Shown: positions 47,010 to 56,147, counted from the stretch's first letter. The stretch is DNA of 64,000 nt from Siphonodentalium dalli (GCA_032622095.1 CP136063.1:69231980-69295979), one strand, 5' to 3'. Translations and numbers: made by a program. Notes: a model not told the origin generated them from the sequence alone.

Positions 47010-47910
47010 CTAGCTGGTGGGCCCGACTTCGTCCGGGCTGTTTCCCCTCTGCTTTCATCCGTTTAAAGGAGCTATTTGATCTTGAATTGACCATTTTGAA
47101 GGTCATGGTCAGGGTCACGATTTGAGTAGTAATGGGGGCCACTATGGCCCAGTACCCCCCAGATATGGCCACTATGGCCAAGTACCCCCCAGACATGGCC
47201 ACTATGGCCCAGTACCCCCCAGATATGGCCACTATGGCCCAGTACCCCCCCCCAGACATGGCCACTATGACTCTGAGAAAATTGGGAAGTGAATTTGATG
47301 TCGTACAAAACGGCCCTTTTCAGGGCCAAAACAAAACGGTCCTTTTCAGGGCCACCAACTGATCGAAAAGAAACTCTTGATAGCTAATTGATATTTTCCA
47401 AAGTGAGATTTTCCTTTTGAAAAAAATAATTCTAAGTCCATTTTCATTTTTTCGATCAGAAATGTCACATCAATGACAGGAACATCTATCCTCAGGGGGA
47501 AAACTATGGCCCAGTACCCCCCAGACATGGCCACTATGGCCCAGTACCCCCCAGACATGACCACTATGGCCCAGTACCCCCCAGACATGGCCCAGTACCC
47601 CAGACATGGCCACTATGGCCCAGTACCCCCCCCAGACATGGCCACTATGGCCCAGTACCCCCCAGACATGGCCACTATGGCCCAGTATCCCCCCAGACAT
47701 GGGCACTATGGCCCAGTGGGCCATAGTGGCCATGTCTGGGGGGTACTGGGCCATAATGGCCCCCATTACTACTACTGATTTGACCCGTCGAAAACACTCT
47801 CCGGAAAAAAGTACCCCTAGGTATCAAAGTTCGTCGAAAGCCGTCCGGCGTCCGGCAGTTTTCCCGGCCATTGCTAACAGGCAAACAAAAGTCCCAAAAT
47901 ATATATTAGA
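47010..47910 (-). mobile_element. Helitron-like non-autonomous element
   Basis: It is inserted between A (47009) and T (47911). Read on the minus strand it begins TCTAATATATATTTTGGGAC and ends with a GCCCGGACGAAGTCGGGC hairpin, a short spacer and CTAG. The uninterrupted relative at about 7444-7470 (ataaaatatactatatctct) supplies the empty site. Helitrons insert at A^T without TSD and end CTRR. No Rep/helicase is present. Confidence 0.75.
47125..47773. repeat. 30-bp GC-rich tandem repeats, inverted around the Helitron-like interior
   Basis: Units 'gacatggccactatggccca' plus 'gtacccccca' repeat about 5 times at 47140-47270 and about 8 times at 47500-47700, then flip orientation at about 47715. 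The outer borders AGTAGTAATGGGGGCC (47125) and GGCCCCCATTACTACT (47758) are inverted. The 30-nt period keeps frames open on both strands, producing spurious ORFs. Confidence 0.85.
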
Positions 47911-48315
47911 TACTAGATATCTGGGATGGAGACACAAATTCTTGGGGCAGGGACAGCAGGGATGCTGATAATATGAAAATAGGTTTTTTTCCCTATTTCA
48001 AGTCAATAATTACACCATATGAGGGAAGCAAGCCCCCCAGTAACCCCTACTTCTATTTTTATGGCCATGGAAATGGTATATCTGTGCAGGAAATGTCCCT
48101 TTAATAAAATATACTAGAGCTCCGGGAGTGAGGCACCAATTTTTGGGACACCAGGGACAGAGATAGGCATATGGAAATATGTTTTTTTCTTCAATTTCAG
48201 GTCTGTATGGGGGCAACTATTATGGGCCCATACTAATATGCTATGAGATGGATTCAATCATTCGCAATCGGAGGGAAGTAAGGGAGTTTTAGGTATTTGT
48301 GCATAAGTGCAAATG

Positions 48316-49052
48316 TGTGCCAAGACAACCCCAGGGACATAACTTTCAACCTGGGAAGAAGATAGGAAATCTCTAAGTCAGAGGGGCGCTCGATTACCAC
48401 ACATATCAGCGCCGCTGTTGACCACATCTAGATCACAAAGTACTGAGCACCAAATCGAATTAGCGAGCGTCCATGCAATAATCTTCCCCGACACATACAT
48501 AGGCGAATGATTTGTGGAGTAACAGAACGGTCTTGGGGATTAAGCAAGGCCAGATGTATCGCCTAGAAAAGCTACTGAAACCAGGAGAGTTAATAGGACC
48601 CATGGGGAGATGACGATAACTCAATTATCCTAAGTAAGTATGGAACCGACGCGCCGTGAAAATACACATGGCCGTCATTAGCGGCCACTGGGTATTTTAG
48701 TAAGAAGCAAACCGACATCCACAGACAGTTCTAACCAGCTACCCTATAGTAACAACGAATTCTCGGACGCGTGGAAGAGCAGTGTGGAGCAATGGACGAG
48801 AATACAAGGTAAACATTATGTGCCGACGGAGGAAGAAGAGCAGACGACAGGAAGACGAACTCGACCGGAACTCAACCGAGTAGAAGACAAGCAGACACAC
48901 CCAACCTATGAAGACGGAAGAAGACCCGAAACCAAGCAGACGACAGGAAGAGAAACCCAGATACAGATGATTGAACATTATTGACTTTGTTATATATAAA
49001 TAATCAAACAGTTCTGATAGCCTTAAGAGTTATATGTACCCGTATTGGCACA
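48316..49052 (+). repeat. 5' LTR
   Basis: TGTGCCAAGACAACC ... CCCGTATTGGCACA, 737 bp. It differs from the 3' LTR only at 48630 (c/g) and 48640 (a/c). A TATA-like TATATATAAA lies at 48991-49000. If that is used, the R-U5 part would be short. Confidence 0.97.
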
Positions 49053-49063
49053 TATCTCTTAAC

Positions 49064-49092
49064 TGGTGCCGTGAGCAGGATCTGAACGCTAA
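49064..49092 (+). other. Primer-binding site, tRNA-His type
   Basis: TGGTGCCGTGA (49064-49074) complements CCA, the discriminator A and the acceptor stem of tRNA-His. The following bases (ggatctgaac) partly fit its T-arm. It starts 11 nt after the LTR. Confidence 0.7.
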
Positions 49093-49160
49093 TCGCAGAC
49101 ACAACGTGAAACCAGAAGAGGAACAGTGTGAACAGAAACAGTGTGGGAAAATTCGCAAAA

Positions 49161-49166
49161 CGTGAG
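49161..49166 (+). promoter_or_regulatory. Candidate 5' splice site in the leader
   Basis: AAAAC|GTGAGT lies between the PBS and the gag ATG. This is the position used by elements that splice a subgenomic mRNA. It could pair with the acceptor-like site at 55615 to express the last ORF. Not proven. Confidence 0.4.
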
Positions 49167-49186
49167 TCTAATTGTTTGTTATCATA

Positions 49187-49795
49187 ATGGCTACCCAACA
49201 ACAACAATCAGCTGGTGTTCTCGCCCCATTAACAGAATCTATCAATTCTCAAATTGCTGCAATGGCCATGACTACGGTGACGCAGGTAGTGACGTCATTT
49301 GACGGGGACCCCACGAAATACCACGGGTGGGTCAAGTCGATAGAAAAATGCGCGATCCTAACCGGCGCTAACGAAGCAAAGAAGCCCTATATGGCATTCC
49401 AGAGCGCGACGGGCCCTGTATCAGATTTTTTACAAAGATATTTGGCCACGAATCCTAACGCCACGTGGCAAGACACAAAAACTGAATTATCTAGTCGATT
49501 TGCCGAGATAAATGACATTCAATTCGCCTTTTCGATGCTAAGAAAAATCAAGCAAAAACAAAACGAAAATTTACATGTGCTTGCCGAACGGATTTTGGAG
49601 ATCGCGATGGTGGCATACCGAGAGCAACCCGGCGGGATCAACGCGGTTGAAGGCCAACTCGTAGGGTTTTATATTGACGCTTTAAGAAGCGACAGTTTGA
49701 AAATGAAGTTGATCAGGGATGCGCCGAAGACACTAAAATTGGCAGCCGACATCGCCATGCGGGAAATGGGGATCCGACGGGTATTCAACCTATGA
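49187..49795 (+). CDS. gag: gag, capsid-like part (ends at in-frame TGA)
   Basis: The first ATG in the frame is at 49187 (MATQQQQ). The product has 202 residues, an Ala/Gln-rich start and a helical capsid-type body: YHGWVKSIEKCA, then TWQDTKTELSSRF and a region near QNENLHVLAERI, resembling the retrotransposon Gag (SCAN/CA-like) segment that assembles the particle. It stops at TGA 49793-49795, and the same frame continues at once with ATG and the zinc-knuckle half. The stop may be a recent nonsense change, a termination-reinitiation site or a readthrough site. The LTRs indicate the copy is young. Confidence 0.88.
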   Translation: MATQQQQSAGVLAPLTESINSQIAAMAMTTVTQVVTSFDGDPTKYHGWVKSIEKCAILTGANEAKKPYMAFQSATGPVSDFLQRYLATNPNATWQDTKTELSSRFAEINDIQFAFSMLRKIKQKQNENLHVLAERILEIAMVAYREQPGGINAVEGQLVGFYIDALRSDSLKMKLIRDAPKTLKLAADIAMREMGIRRVFNL

Positions 49796-50275
49796 ATGAG
49801 CCGCGAAAATTACAACGAAAACGAACCGGAAGCAATGGAAATCGATAGTTTCAGAAACAAACGCGCGAGAACAACCTGCGATATTTGCGCACGCGATGAC
49901 CACACGACCCGTGAACACCGATCACGCCCGAGACAGGTGCATGTCGAAGCGGTGATTAAACCACGAACAGTCGAATGTTGGACGTGTCAAGGTGACCATT
50001 TCGCTCGCGACTGCCCCTTTAAGACCGAAAACCGAAGGCACGTATCTTGCTGGGGTTGCAACGGTAATCACTTGGCTAGAAATTGCCCCTCTAAATCCGG
50101 AGATTCGAAGCAAAAGCAATGGAACACGCCAGTAACGCCACCTAGGGGAATCCGCCGAGATCAGCCGAACCGATCACGTGACCTATCCCATGATACACCG
50201 CGTCACAGCCGGAGATATCCGACATTAAACGAACCACCGCGACTAATGACCCCGCCCACATACGCAAAAAACTAA
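49796..50275 (+). CDS. gag: gag, nucleocapsid-like part (zinc knuckles)
   Basis: It is in frame with the upstream capsid part, 159 residues, rich in Arg, Asn and Glu. Two knuckles are spaced C-x2-C-x3-H-x4-C (Cys 61/64, His 68, Cys 73; Cys 85/88, His 92, Cys 97), one residue shorter than the classical x4 spacing. An additional C-x2-C-x4-H-x4-H motif is at 28-41. This is expected to bind RNA during packaging. It ends in a basic tail, with TAA immediately after a slippery heptamer that directs ribosomes into pol. Confidence 0.88.
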   Translation: MSRENYNENEPEAMEIDSFRNKRARTTCDICARDDHTTREHRSRPRQVHVEAVIKPRTVECWTCQGDHFARDCPFKTENRRHVSCWGCNGNHLARNCPSKSGDSKQKQWNTPVTPPRGIRRDQPNRSRDLSHDTPRHSRRYPTLNEPPRLMTPPTYAKN

Positions 50276-50329
50276 GGAATCCTCTCATTGAGGCCACATG
50301 TGAGAGGAAATTTAGTATCAACATTGTGG
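50266..50329 (+). promoter_or_regulatory. -1 ribosomal frameshift signal with putative pseudoknot
   Basis: The slippery heptamer A AAA AAC (50266-50272) is in gag phase, followed directly by the gag TAA. After a 7-nt spacer, 50280-50288 pairs with 50300-50308 (9 bp including one G-U). The loop CCACA (50294-50298) pairs with TGTGG (50325-50329), giving an H-type pseudoknot. Pol lies in the -1 frame and is open from 50194, so the shift lands in pol. Confidence 0.85.
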
Positions 50330-53300
50330 GGAACCCCAGCTCGTGTTTAGTCAGAATAGGTAAAAATAAATATCGCTCATTAGTGGATAGTGGAGCGGAA
50401 GTATCATTGATTCACAAACGCGTCTATGACGCATTACAGTTCCGACCAAAACTAACTAGGGAACACATCAACCTTAGCTCCGTGAATGGGAAGTCACTGG
50501 GCGTACTTGGTAGCGTGGAACTGACCTTCAGAATGGCGAAACTAAAATTAACCCATAAATTTTATGTGGCGAATGATATGACCCGGAATATGATCTTGGG
50601 GAGGGATTGGTTGACCTCTCGGGGGGTCAGACTATATTATGATCTGGGATGCCTCAAGGTCAGTGACGTGTACGTCCCATTGGAATCGGATGCGCACATA
50701 GCTTCCCTGCTGAGATTGACCAGCAAGGTTAGCTTAAAGCCTCAAACATCAACTTTATGTATGGGAAAATCAAAAAACTTAGCTTCTCTTCGCAAGTCGA
50801 CATTAGTAGAGGTGGCCCAAATCGAGACAGGCTACCTAGCGTCAGAACCCGGTCTGGAAATCGGCAGCTCCATTTCTGGGGTGGGCAAGAGGAACAAGGT
50901 CCCGGTATTACTCGTCAATAACACGAACAAAACGTTTCGCCTACGGCGGGGCAGTGTGATTGGCAAAACGATCGTGTGTGACCCCAAAACCAATCATGAA
51001 ATCAACTCTTTGTCGCAAAGCTACCGGTCCCCGATAACCCGTAATTACCGCGACAATGGCTATGCTCCCGGGCGCGCCGACCGTAACAGGGTAGACAACT
51101 CTAGGTCAGCACGCGCTACCGTCGAGAAAAGATTAAATTTAACCGAAGTTTCATGCCCCGAGCAATACCGAGAGACACTGGTAAAATTGTTGAAGTCCAA
51201 CTCGGACATTTTTGCCGACAAGGACACTGAGCTGACGCAGACGAGCACAGTCAAGATGCATATTGACACGGGAAACCACCCTCCGATAAAACTTCGCCCG
51301 TATCGCACCCCTTTGAATAAACGACCGTTGGTTGACACCGCCATAAATGATATGCTCGAAACAGACATTATCAGGCCGAGTTCGAGCCCGTATTCGGCGC
51401 CTATTGTCATGGTTGACAAGCGCGACGGCACGAAACGATTTTGCGTCGACTTCAGACAATTAAATTCCATAACCAAGCCTATGTCATACCCACTTCCGGT
51501 TATCGACGATATTTTGGCACTTCTTGGAAAGTCTAAATTTTTCACGGCTATCGATCTCAAAAGTGGCTATTGGCAGTGCCAGGTCGCAGAGGAGGACAAG
51601 CAAAAGACGGCATTCGCTTGCCACCGAGGTCTTTTTGAATTCAACTCCATGCCTTTTGGGCTCCGGAACGCTGGAGGGGTTTTCTCCCAGCTGATGGCCC
51701 AGGTGTTATGTGGGATGGGTGATTACGCCATTGCCTACTTAGACGACGTCCTCATCTACAGCGAGTCCCTAGAATTACACTTGGAACATATCCAGAAAGT
51801 CTTTGACAAGTTGCGCCAACATACACTGAAATTAAAATTAAAAAAGTGCCAATTCCTAAAGCAAGAAACACGGTATTTGGGTTTTATAATTGATACCGAC
51901 GGCGTCCGACCTGACCCCGACAAGGTCAAGGCCATCCGGTCGCTTGTGCCCCCAACATCAGTCAAAGAAGTACGTTCCTTCATTGGCATGAGCAACTACT
52001 ACCGCAGATTTGTCCCCTCATTTTCGCAAATCGCTGAACCTTTGGTACAGCTTACAAAAAAATATGCCAAATTCAAATGGGACCAAGCTTGCCAAATTTC
52101 GTTTGACAAACTAAAGGAAAATCTCACGGCAGTGCCTCTCCTGGCCTACCCAAATACGGCCACGCCCTATACATTGTATACTGATGCAAGCGACCTTTGC
52201 ATCGGTGCCTGTCTGACCCAGTTGGGCTCAGATGGCGTTGAAGAACCAATTTATTATCTCTCACACAAACTTAGTGATACTCAAACCCGATGGCCAACTG
52301 TGGAGAAAGAGGCATATGCAATTCACTTCGCATTACAAAGGTTGGACCATTACCTTCATAACGCCACTTTCACGATAAAAACAGATCATAAACCATTGAA
52401 GTATATCTTGGAATCCCCCATGCAGAACAAGAAAATTCAACAGTGGGGTTTGGGCATAACTGGATATAACTGTAACATTGAGTACATAGCTGGCCCAGAT
52501 AATCACTGCGCAGACCTGCTCAGTCGAACGCCACCTAATGCTTATACGGAACAAGAGAAGGCAGAAGTAGAGGTAGATATCAACGACAATAACCTTACTG
52601 TCGCCGAGACCCAAGCGGAAATCGCCGCCTTGAATTCGTCTCGATTTAAACCCAAAGACTTCGCAAGCTGCGAGGTAACCCCAAAGGAACTGCCGAATAA
52701 AACTCAAATTGGTCAGGCTTACCAACCTACTAATCTACTGTTCAACAAGCCAGGCTTCAACATGCTTGAGGAACAAAAGAAAGACCCGGAAATTGCGTCA
52801 GTTCTGGAGGCCCTCGACAAAGGCGAGGACACCCGGAATGACAAACACTTGATGATTGACGGGGTACTCTATTACCTCTCGAGTGCTGACGCAGAACCGA
52901 CCCCACGCCTTTGGGTGCCCGCACATCTTCAAACCAACATAATCCAACAATACCACGATGATAACGGCCACGTGGGAGTAGACAAAACGCATGATGCGAT
53001 TAGGTCGAAATATTTTTGGCCCAGACTGTACAAGGAACTAAACTGTTACGTTGGAAAGTGCGTGACCTGCCAAGTCAGGTCTCTGCAAAAACAATCCCCT
53101 AAAATGCAAATAACGGACACGCCCCCCTACCCTTTTGCCAAAATTGGGTTGGACCTATCAGGGCCCTACCCCACGTCGCTATCGGGTAACCGCTACATTA
53201 TCAGCTTCATAGACTTATATAGCGGGTGGGCAGAAGCGTTTCCGGTCAAGGACAAGTCAGCCGATAACGTTGTTCATCTCTTGATCGACGAGATATTCCC

Positions 53301-54504
53301 GCGACATGGATGCCCTCTAGAAATAATAACCGATAACGGCAGTGAGAACATTAATTACAAGGTCAGGGACACTCTGAAGGCTTTGAACATTCACCACGTG
53401 ACTACGTCTTATTATCACCCCCAGAGCAACAGTAGAGTGGAGAGATTTCACAGGACTTTTAAAGACATTGTCTCAAAGAAAGTGGCAGACCAAATAAACA
53501 CGTGGGACGTCCATTTAAATCAAGCACTAGCTGCGATTCGATTTAACAAAAATGAAACTTCAAAATTCTCCCCCTTTTTCTTGTTGTACAACCGAGACGT
53601 CGTGTTCCCAATAGACAATCTCCTAAAACCCAGGCGTAAATACGCGGGAGAAGATTACCATCAGATAGCTCTGCAACAACAGCACAAATCCTTTATGATG
53701 GTACACAAACACGTGAAACAGGCGAAACGCCAACAAGCAGCGAAATTTAACAAAAAGGCCACAGACACCAAATTCGAGATTGGCGAGGCCGTCTATGTGA
53801 AGAATCATTTACGAAAAAGCAAACTTGAAAGCAAATGGAAACCCTACTTCCGCATAACCAAGCAAATAACGCCGGTTACTTTCGAGTTAAGGAACCAATT
53901 AACTGGGAAAGTCACACAATCCCACGCTGAACACATGCGAAAAGCCAACCTTGAATGGGAAATCCCCAAAACTGACAACAACAAGCGTGCTCAAACGTAT
54001 GTTGTTCCCCCCGAAGACGAAGATAGCGACGTTCCTGCCCCTAACCCTGTGGGTGGGTCTTCTGGCGATGAAACAGAACCATTACCAGAAGATGTAATCG
54101 CTCGATATCGGAGACAATGTTCGGACTCCGATGACGAAGATGTCCCTTTAAGCGAGCTTAAGATGCGCTTACAGCGTAGAAAGACGCGACTCGCGCGCTC
54201 AGAGCCGCTACAAAACCCTGACTCGTCCATGGACGAGAGACCAGAGCCGAGTGCCAAGGCACGACGCGCTCCAGCGCCTCGTCGACACGGGCGCAAAGTA
54301 ACAAAGATGTTTACGAGTGATGACAGCTCAGAGGATGAGTTAATGGAAGTGGCCGCCATTGAACAAACCCCTCGTGAAGGTAGGCCCGTACCGGCCCCTC
54401 GCAAGTGTAAGCAGCTCATGAATGGAGCGAGCATCAACTTAATAGGCAAACCGTCGCTTCAAGCCCTGCTATCAGCGATAATAATAGAGTGCTCGAAACA
54501 GTGA
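50266..54504 (+). CDS. pol: pol polyprotein: protease, RT, RNase H, integrase
   Basis: This is a long uninterrupted frame entered by -1 frameshift. Its domains in order are: aspartic protease with DSGA (50386-50397); reverse transcriptase with IDLKSGYW (from 51550) and catalytic YLDD (51736-51747); RNase H with TDAS (52180) and TDHKPL (about 52381); integrase zinc domain H-x4-H (52954, 52969) and C-x2-C (53059, 53068); catalytic core D (53152), D (53332), E (53440), giving D,D-35-E; and a C-terminal WKPYF segment (about 53836) like the GPY/F module. A tail of about 170 residues rich in Asp, Glu, Ser, Pro and Arg follows, longer than usual. Domain order places it in Ty3/gypsy. All catalytic residues inspected are present, so activity is plausible. 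Confidence 0.96.
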   Translation, partial: KKLRNPLIEATCERKFSINIVGNPSSCLVRIGKNKYRSLVDSGAEVSLIHKRVYDALQFRPKLTREHINLSSVNGKSLGVLGSVELTFRMAKLKLTHKFYVANDMTRNMILGRDWLTSRGVRLYYDLGCLKVSDVYVPLESDAHIASLLRLTSKVSLKPQTSTLCMGKSKNLASLRKSTLVEVAQIETGYLASEPGLEIGSSISGVGKRNKVPVLLVNNTNKTFRLRRGSVIGKTIVCDPKTNHEINSLSQSYRSPITRNYRDNGYAPGRADRNRVDNSRSARATVEKRLNLTEVSCPEQYRETLVKLLKSNSDIFADKDTELTQTSTVKMHIDTGNHPPIKLRPYRTPLNKRPLVDTAINDMLETDIIRPSSSPYSAPIVMVDKRDGTKRFCVDFRQLNSITKPMSYPLPVIDDILALLGKSKFFTAIDLKSGYWQCQVAEEDKQKTAFACHRGLFEFNSMPFGLRNAGGVFSQLMAQVLCGMGDYAIAYLDDVLIYSESLELHLEHIQKVFDKLRQHTLKLKLKKCQFLKQETRYLGFIIDTDGVRPDPDKVKAIRSLVPPTSVKEVRSFIGMSNYYRRFVPSFSQIAEPLVQLTKKYAKFKWDQACQISFDKLKENLTAVPLLAYPNTATPYTLYTDASDLCIGACLTQLGSDGVEEPIYYLSHKLSDTQTRWPTVEKEAYAIHFALQRLDHYLHNATFTIKTDHKPLKYILESPMQNKKIQQWGLGITGYNCNIEYIAGPDNHCADLLSRTPPNAYTEQEKAEVEVDINDNNLTVAETQAEIAALNSSRFKPKDFASCEVTPKELPNKTQIGQAYQPTNLLFNKPGFNMLEEQKKDPEIASVLEALDKGEDTRNDKHLMIDGVLYYLSSADAEPTPRLWVPAHLQTNIIQQYHDDNGHVGVDKTHDAIRSKYFWPRLYKELNCYVGKCVTCQVRSLQKQSPKMQITDTPPYPFAKIGLDLSGPYPTSLSGNRYIISFIDLYSGWAEAFPVKDKSADNVVHLLIDEIFPRHGCPLEIITDNGSENINYKVRDTLKALNIHHVTTSYYHPQSNSRVERFHRTFKDIVSKKVADQINTWDVHLNQALAAIRFNKNETSKFSPFFLLYNRDVVFPIDNLLKPRRKYAGEDYHQIALQQQHKSFMMVHKHVKQAKRQQAAKFNKKATDTKFEIGEAVYVKNHLRKSKLESKWKPYFRITKQITPVTFELRNQLTGKVTQSHAEHMRKANLEWEIPKTDNNKRAQTYVVPPEDEDSDVPAPNPVGGSSGDETEPLPEDVIARYRRQCSDSDDEDVPLSELKMRLQRRKTRLARSEPLQNPDSSMDERPEPSAKARRAPAPRRHGRKVTKMFTSDDSSEDELMEVAAIEQTPREGRPVPAPRKCKQLMNGASINLIGKPSLQALLSAIIIECSKQ

Positions 54505-54872
54505 CCTGGGGTCCATTACAGAAGAAATGCGACCCTACCCTTAACTGGCTAATGGCAAACCTAACCTGGCTTCGTAAATGTTGAAAATAGTTAGCCCAAC
54601 GCCCCAGACCGAATCGCGAATAAATAGTCATGTTCGGATCAATGACAGGTCGCGCGCCCCATGAAACCCGGCACGTGCGCATGGCGATTTAATAAATAAA
54701 GCTTTGAACTTTGCAATCGCGCACCGAGAGATAACGAGCACCACGGCGACGTGCACACCGCCACCCTTAGGGTTACTACGTTTGAGCGCACCCCGCTCAA
54801 ATAAACACGATCGAAAATATGCTCATGACTGACTTAGTGAACGAAAAAGTATTACCCCAATGAATGGTAGAG
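54505..54872 (+). other. pol-ORF3 spacer with poly(A)-signal-like hexamers
   Basis: No ORF is present. It contains AATAAATAAA (about 54689-54699) and AATAAA (about 54799), unusual inside a retrotransposon whose genomic RNA must run to the 3' LTR. Confidence 0.5.
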
Positions 54873-55154
54873 ATGGCCAGGGTGGTATTTTGCCCTAGTA
54901 ACGTAGTTACAGTAGTAATTTTCATTATCTTGACCCACCGATTCCGGTGGAAATTTGTTAAACGACATTTACCAAGGTTAGCCATTATGTATAATAAGCA
55001 GTTAGACCAGCGACCTGAGGATATCCTGAATGCCGTGTTCAAAGAACCCATCGACGAAGCAATGGAGACGGATGCACCAAAGCCGTCTGCGCTATTCCGG
55101 GACAACACTCAGGAACGCCTACATGTATATCCAATTATAGCCGTCAGAGGCTGA
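54873..55154 (+). CDS. Accessory ORF: small single-pass membrane protein
   Basis: The product has 93 residues from ATG 54873 (gagATGg context). A hydrophobic helix near residues 5-22 (VVTVVIFIILTH) is followed by a strongly basic stretch (RFRWKFVKRHLPR), predicting an N-out/C-in topology. The rest is a soluble tail with an acidic patch (EPIDEAMETD). There is no signal-peptide cleavage site, no cysteine pairs and no glycoprotein features, so it does not look like a complete envelope. I recognise no family. It lies downstream of pol in a different transcriptional context and would need a subgenomic RNA or reinitiation. Confidence 0.55.
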   Translation: MARVVFCPSNVVTVVIFIILTHRFRWKFVKRHLPRLAIMYNKQLDQRPEDILNAVFKEPIDEAMETDAPKPSALFRDNTQERLHVYPIIAVRG

Positions 55155-55622
55155 CCACATCTGTGGCGGATTTGGATTAGTATTAATTATGTATCGTATA
55201 TTAATGTATTCCGAATTTCCTTCGTAATTATTGTTGCGCGGATATCAGAATCATTTGCATGTATATAGACATTTATGCATTTCATATATTTCAAATATTA
55301 ATTGTTGCATAACGATGTCCAGGGTATTATAGTTGTATAATCATCAGAATGATTATAGCAAGCGTTGAATAGGGACTATAAATCATGACATTCGGTCATA
55401 AGTTTTGATGATTGAAATCAATCACCCCGACTTATCTTGTGTTTAACTGTTCGTCAACCAATCCATCTATATAATTAGTTGTAAATTCCATTTTCGTATT
55501 GGGCCGATCTGACGACCCTCAAGCGATACCGATAAATTGGAAAAGTAACCATTGTGTATACTGACTGTGTCATTTGTTCTCAAACCTCACACAAATATCC
55601 GTTTGAGTATTACAGGCTGACC
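55155..55622 (+). other. Spacer between accessory ORFs, acceptor-like site at its end
   Basis: Non-coding AT-rich sequence. It ends with gagtattacAG|G (AG at 55614-55615), seven nt before the next ATG, a reasonable 3' splice-site match although the pyrimidine tract is weak. Confidence 0.45.
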
Positions 55623-56144
55623 ATGGCGGTGGAACAAGGGTCGACCAGTTGTCAGAACCTACCCCCATACTCGGACACTGAGGACGAAAATACCTCGACA
55701 TCCGATGATGACGATATGACACCCAATTCAGATGCACGACCATCCACCAGCAGGCGGCCGCATGAAAGCTACCTCGACATGATGCCGCGCATGCAGTCAC
55801 CCACATCCTACAACCAGCCATGGGTACAGCCTTACAACGAGCATAGACGATATTACGCGATGCAGTCACCTCCCCCGCCTTACAGCCCGCCCAGAGAATC
55901 TGAAGATGCACTCATCGACATCGACCCCGATTGGTACTACTTCACGGACGAACACCGACAGCCGATCCAGACTCGCCAGCGAACCTACGCTAGAGCACGA
56001 CAGCAGCCGTACCAACGACACCGACGGACATACGAACAACAGAGGCCTCTCATTCACCGATGCCGCTGTTGCGAACTACTCCGACGAATCATCAACCTGC
56101 TACGCAGCAACGTATTGGACTTGCGATTTCAAGATCAACTTTAA
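55623..56144 (+). CDS. Accessory ORF: acidic/proline-rich protein with PPxY motif
   Basis: The product has 173 residues from ATG 55623 (gaccATGg, a strong context). The N-terminal half is acidic and Ser/Thr/Pro-rich (SDTEDENTSTSDDDD), with a LPPYSD motif at about residues 13-18. A SPPPPYSPP segment in the middle contains the PPxY consensus that binds WW domains of Nedd4-type ubiquitin ligases, a known late-domain type. The C-terminal part is Arg/Gln-rich, then has a C-x-C-C cluster (HRCRCCELL) and a leucine-rich end. There is no signal peptide or membrane helix. The stop lies just before the polypurine tract. Function is unknown; a particle-release or host-interaction role is speculation from the motif alone. 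Confidence 0.6.
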   Translation: MAVEQGSTSCQNLPPYSDTEDENTSTSDDDDMTPNSDARPSTSRRPHESYLDMMPRMQSPTSYNQPWVQPYNEHRRYYAMQSPPPPYSPPRESEDALIDIDPDWYYFTDEHRQPIQTRQRTYARARQQPYQRHRRTYEQQRPLIHRCRCCELLRRIINLLRSNVLDLRFQDQL

Positions 56145-56147
56145 ATC

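Noticed and set aside
47072-47968. ORFs of 80-120 codons rich in YPPDMATMAQ or HSGHVWGVLG
   Set aside because: The 30-bp minisatellite period is divisible by three, so frames stay open on both strands. No start context and no family.
48784-48984. 66-codon charged ORF present in both LTRs
   Set aside because: It begins at GTG rather than ATG and is identical in both LTRs only because the LTRs are identical. There is no evidence for an LTR-encoded protein.
51060-51560. Antisense ORFs within pol (up to 166 codons)
   Set aside because: They are shadow frames of a clearly coding sense strand.
55554-56144. Envelope gene for the Ty3/gypsy element
   Set aside because: Neither 3' ORF has a signal peptide, glycosylation-rich ectodomain, fusion peptide or cleavage site. 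Called as accessory ORFs instead.
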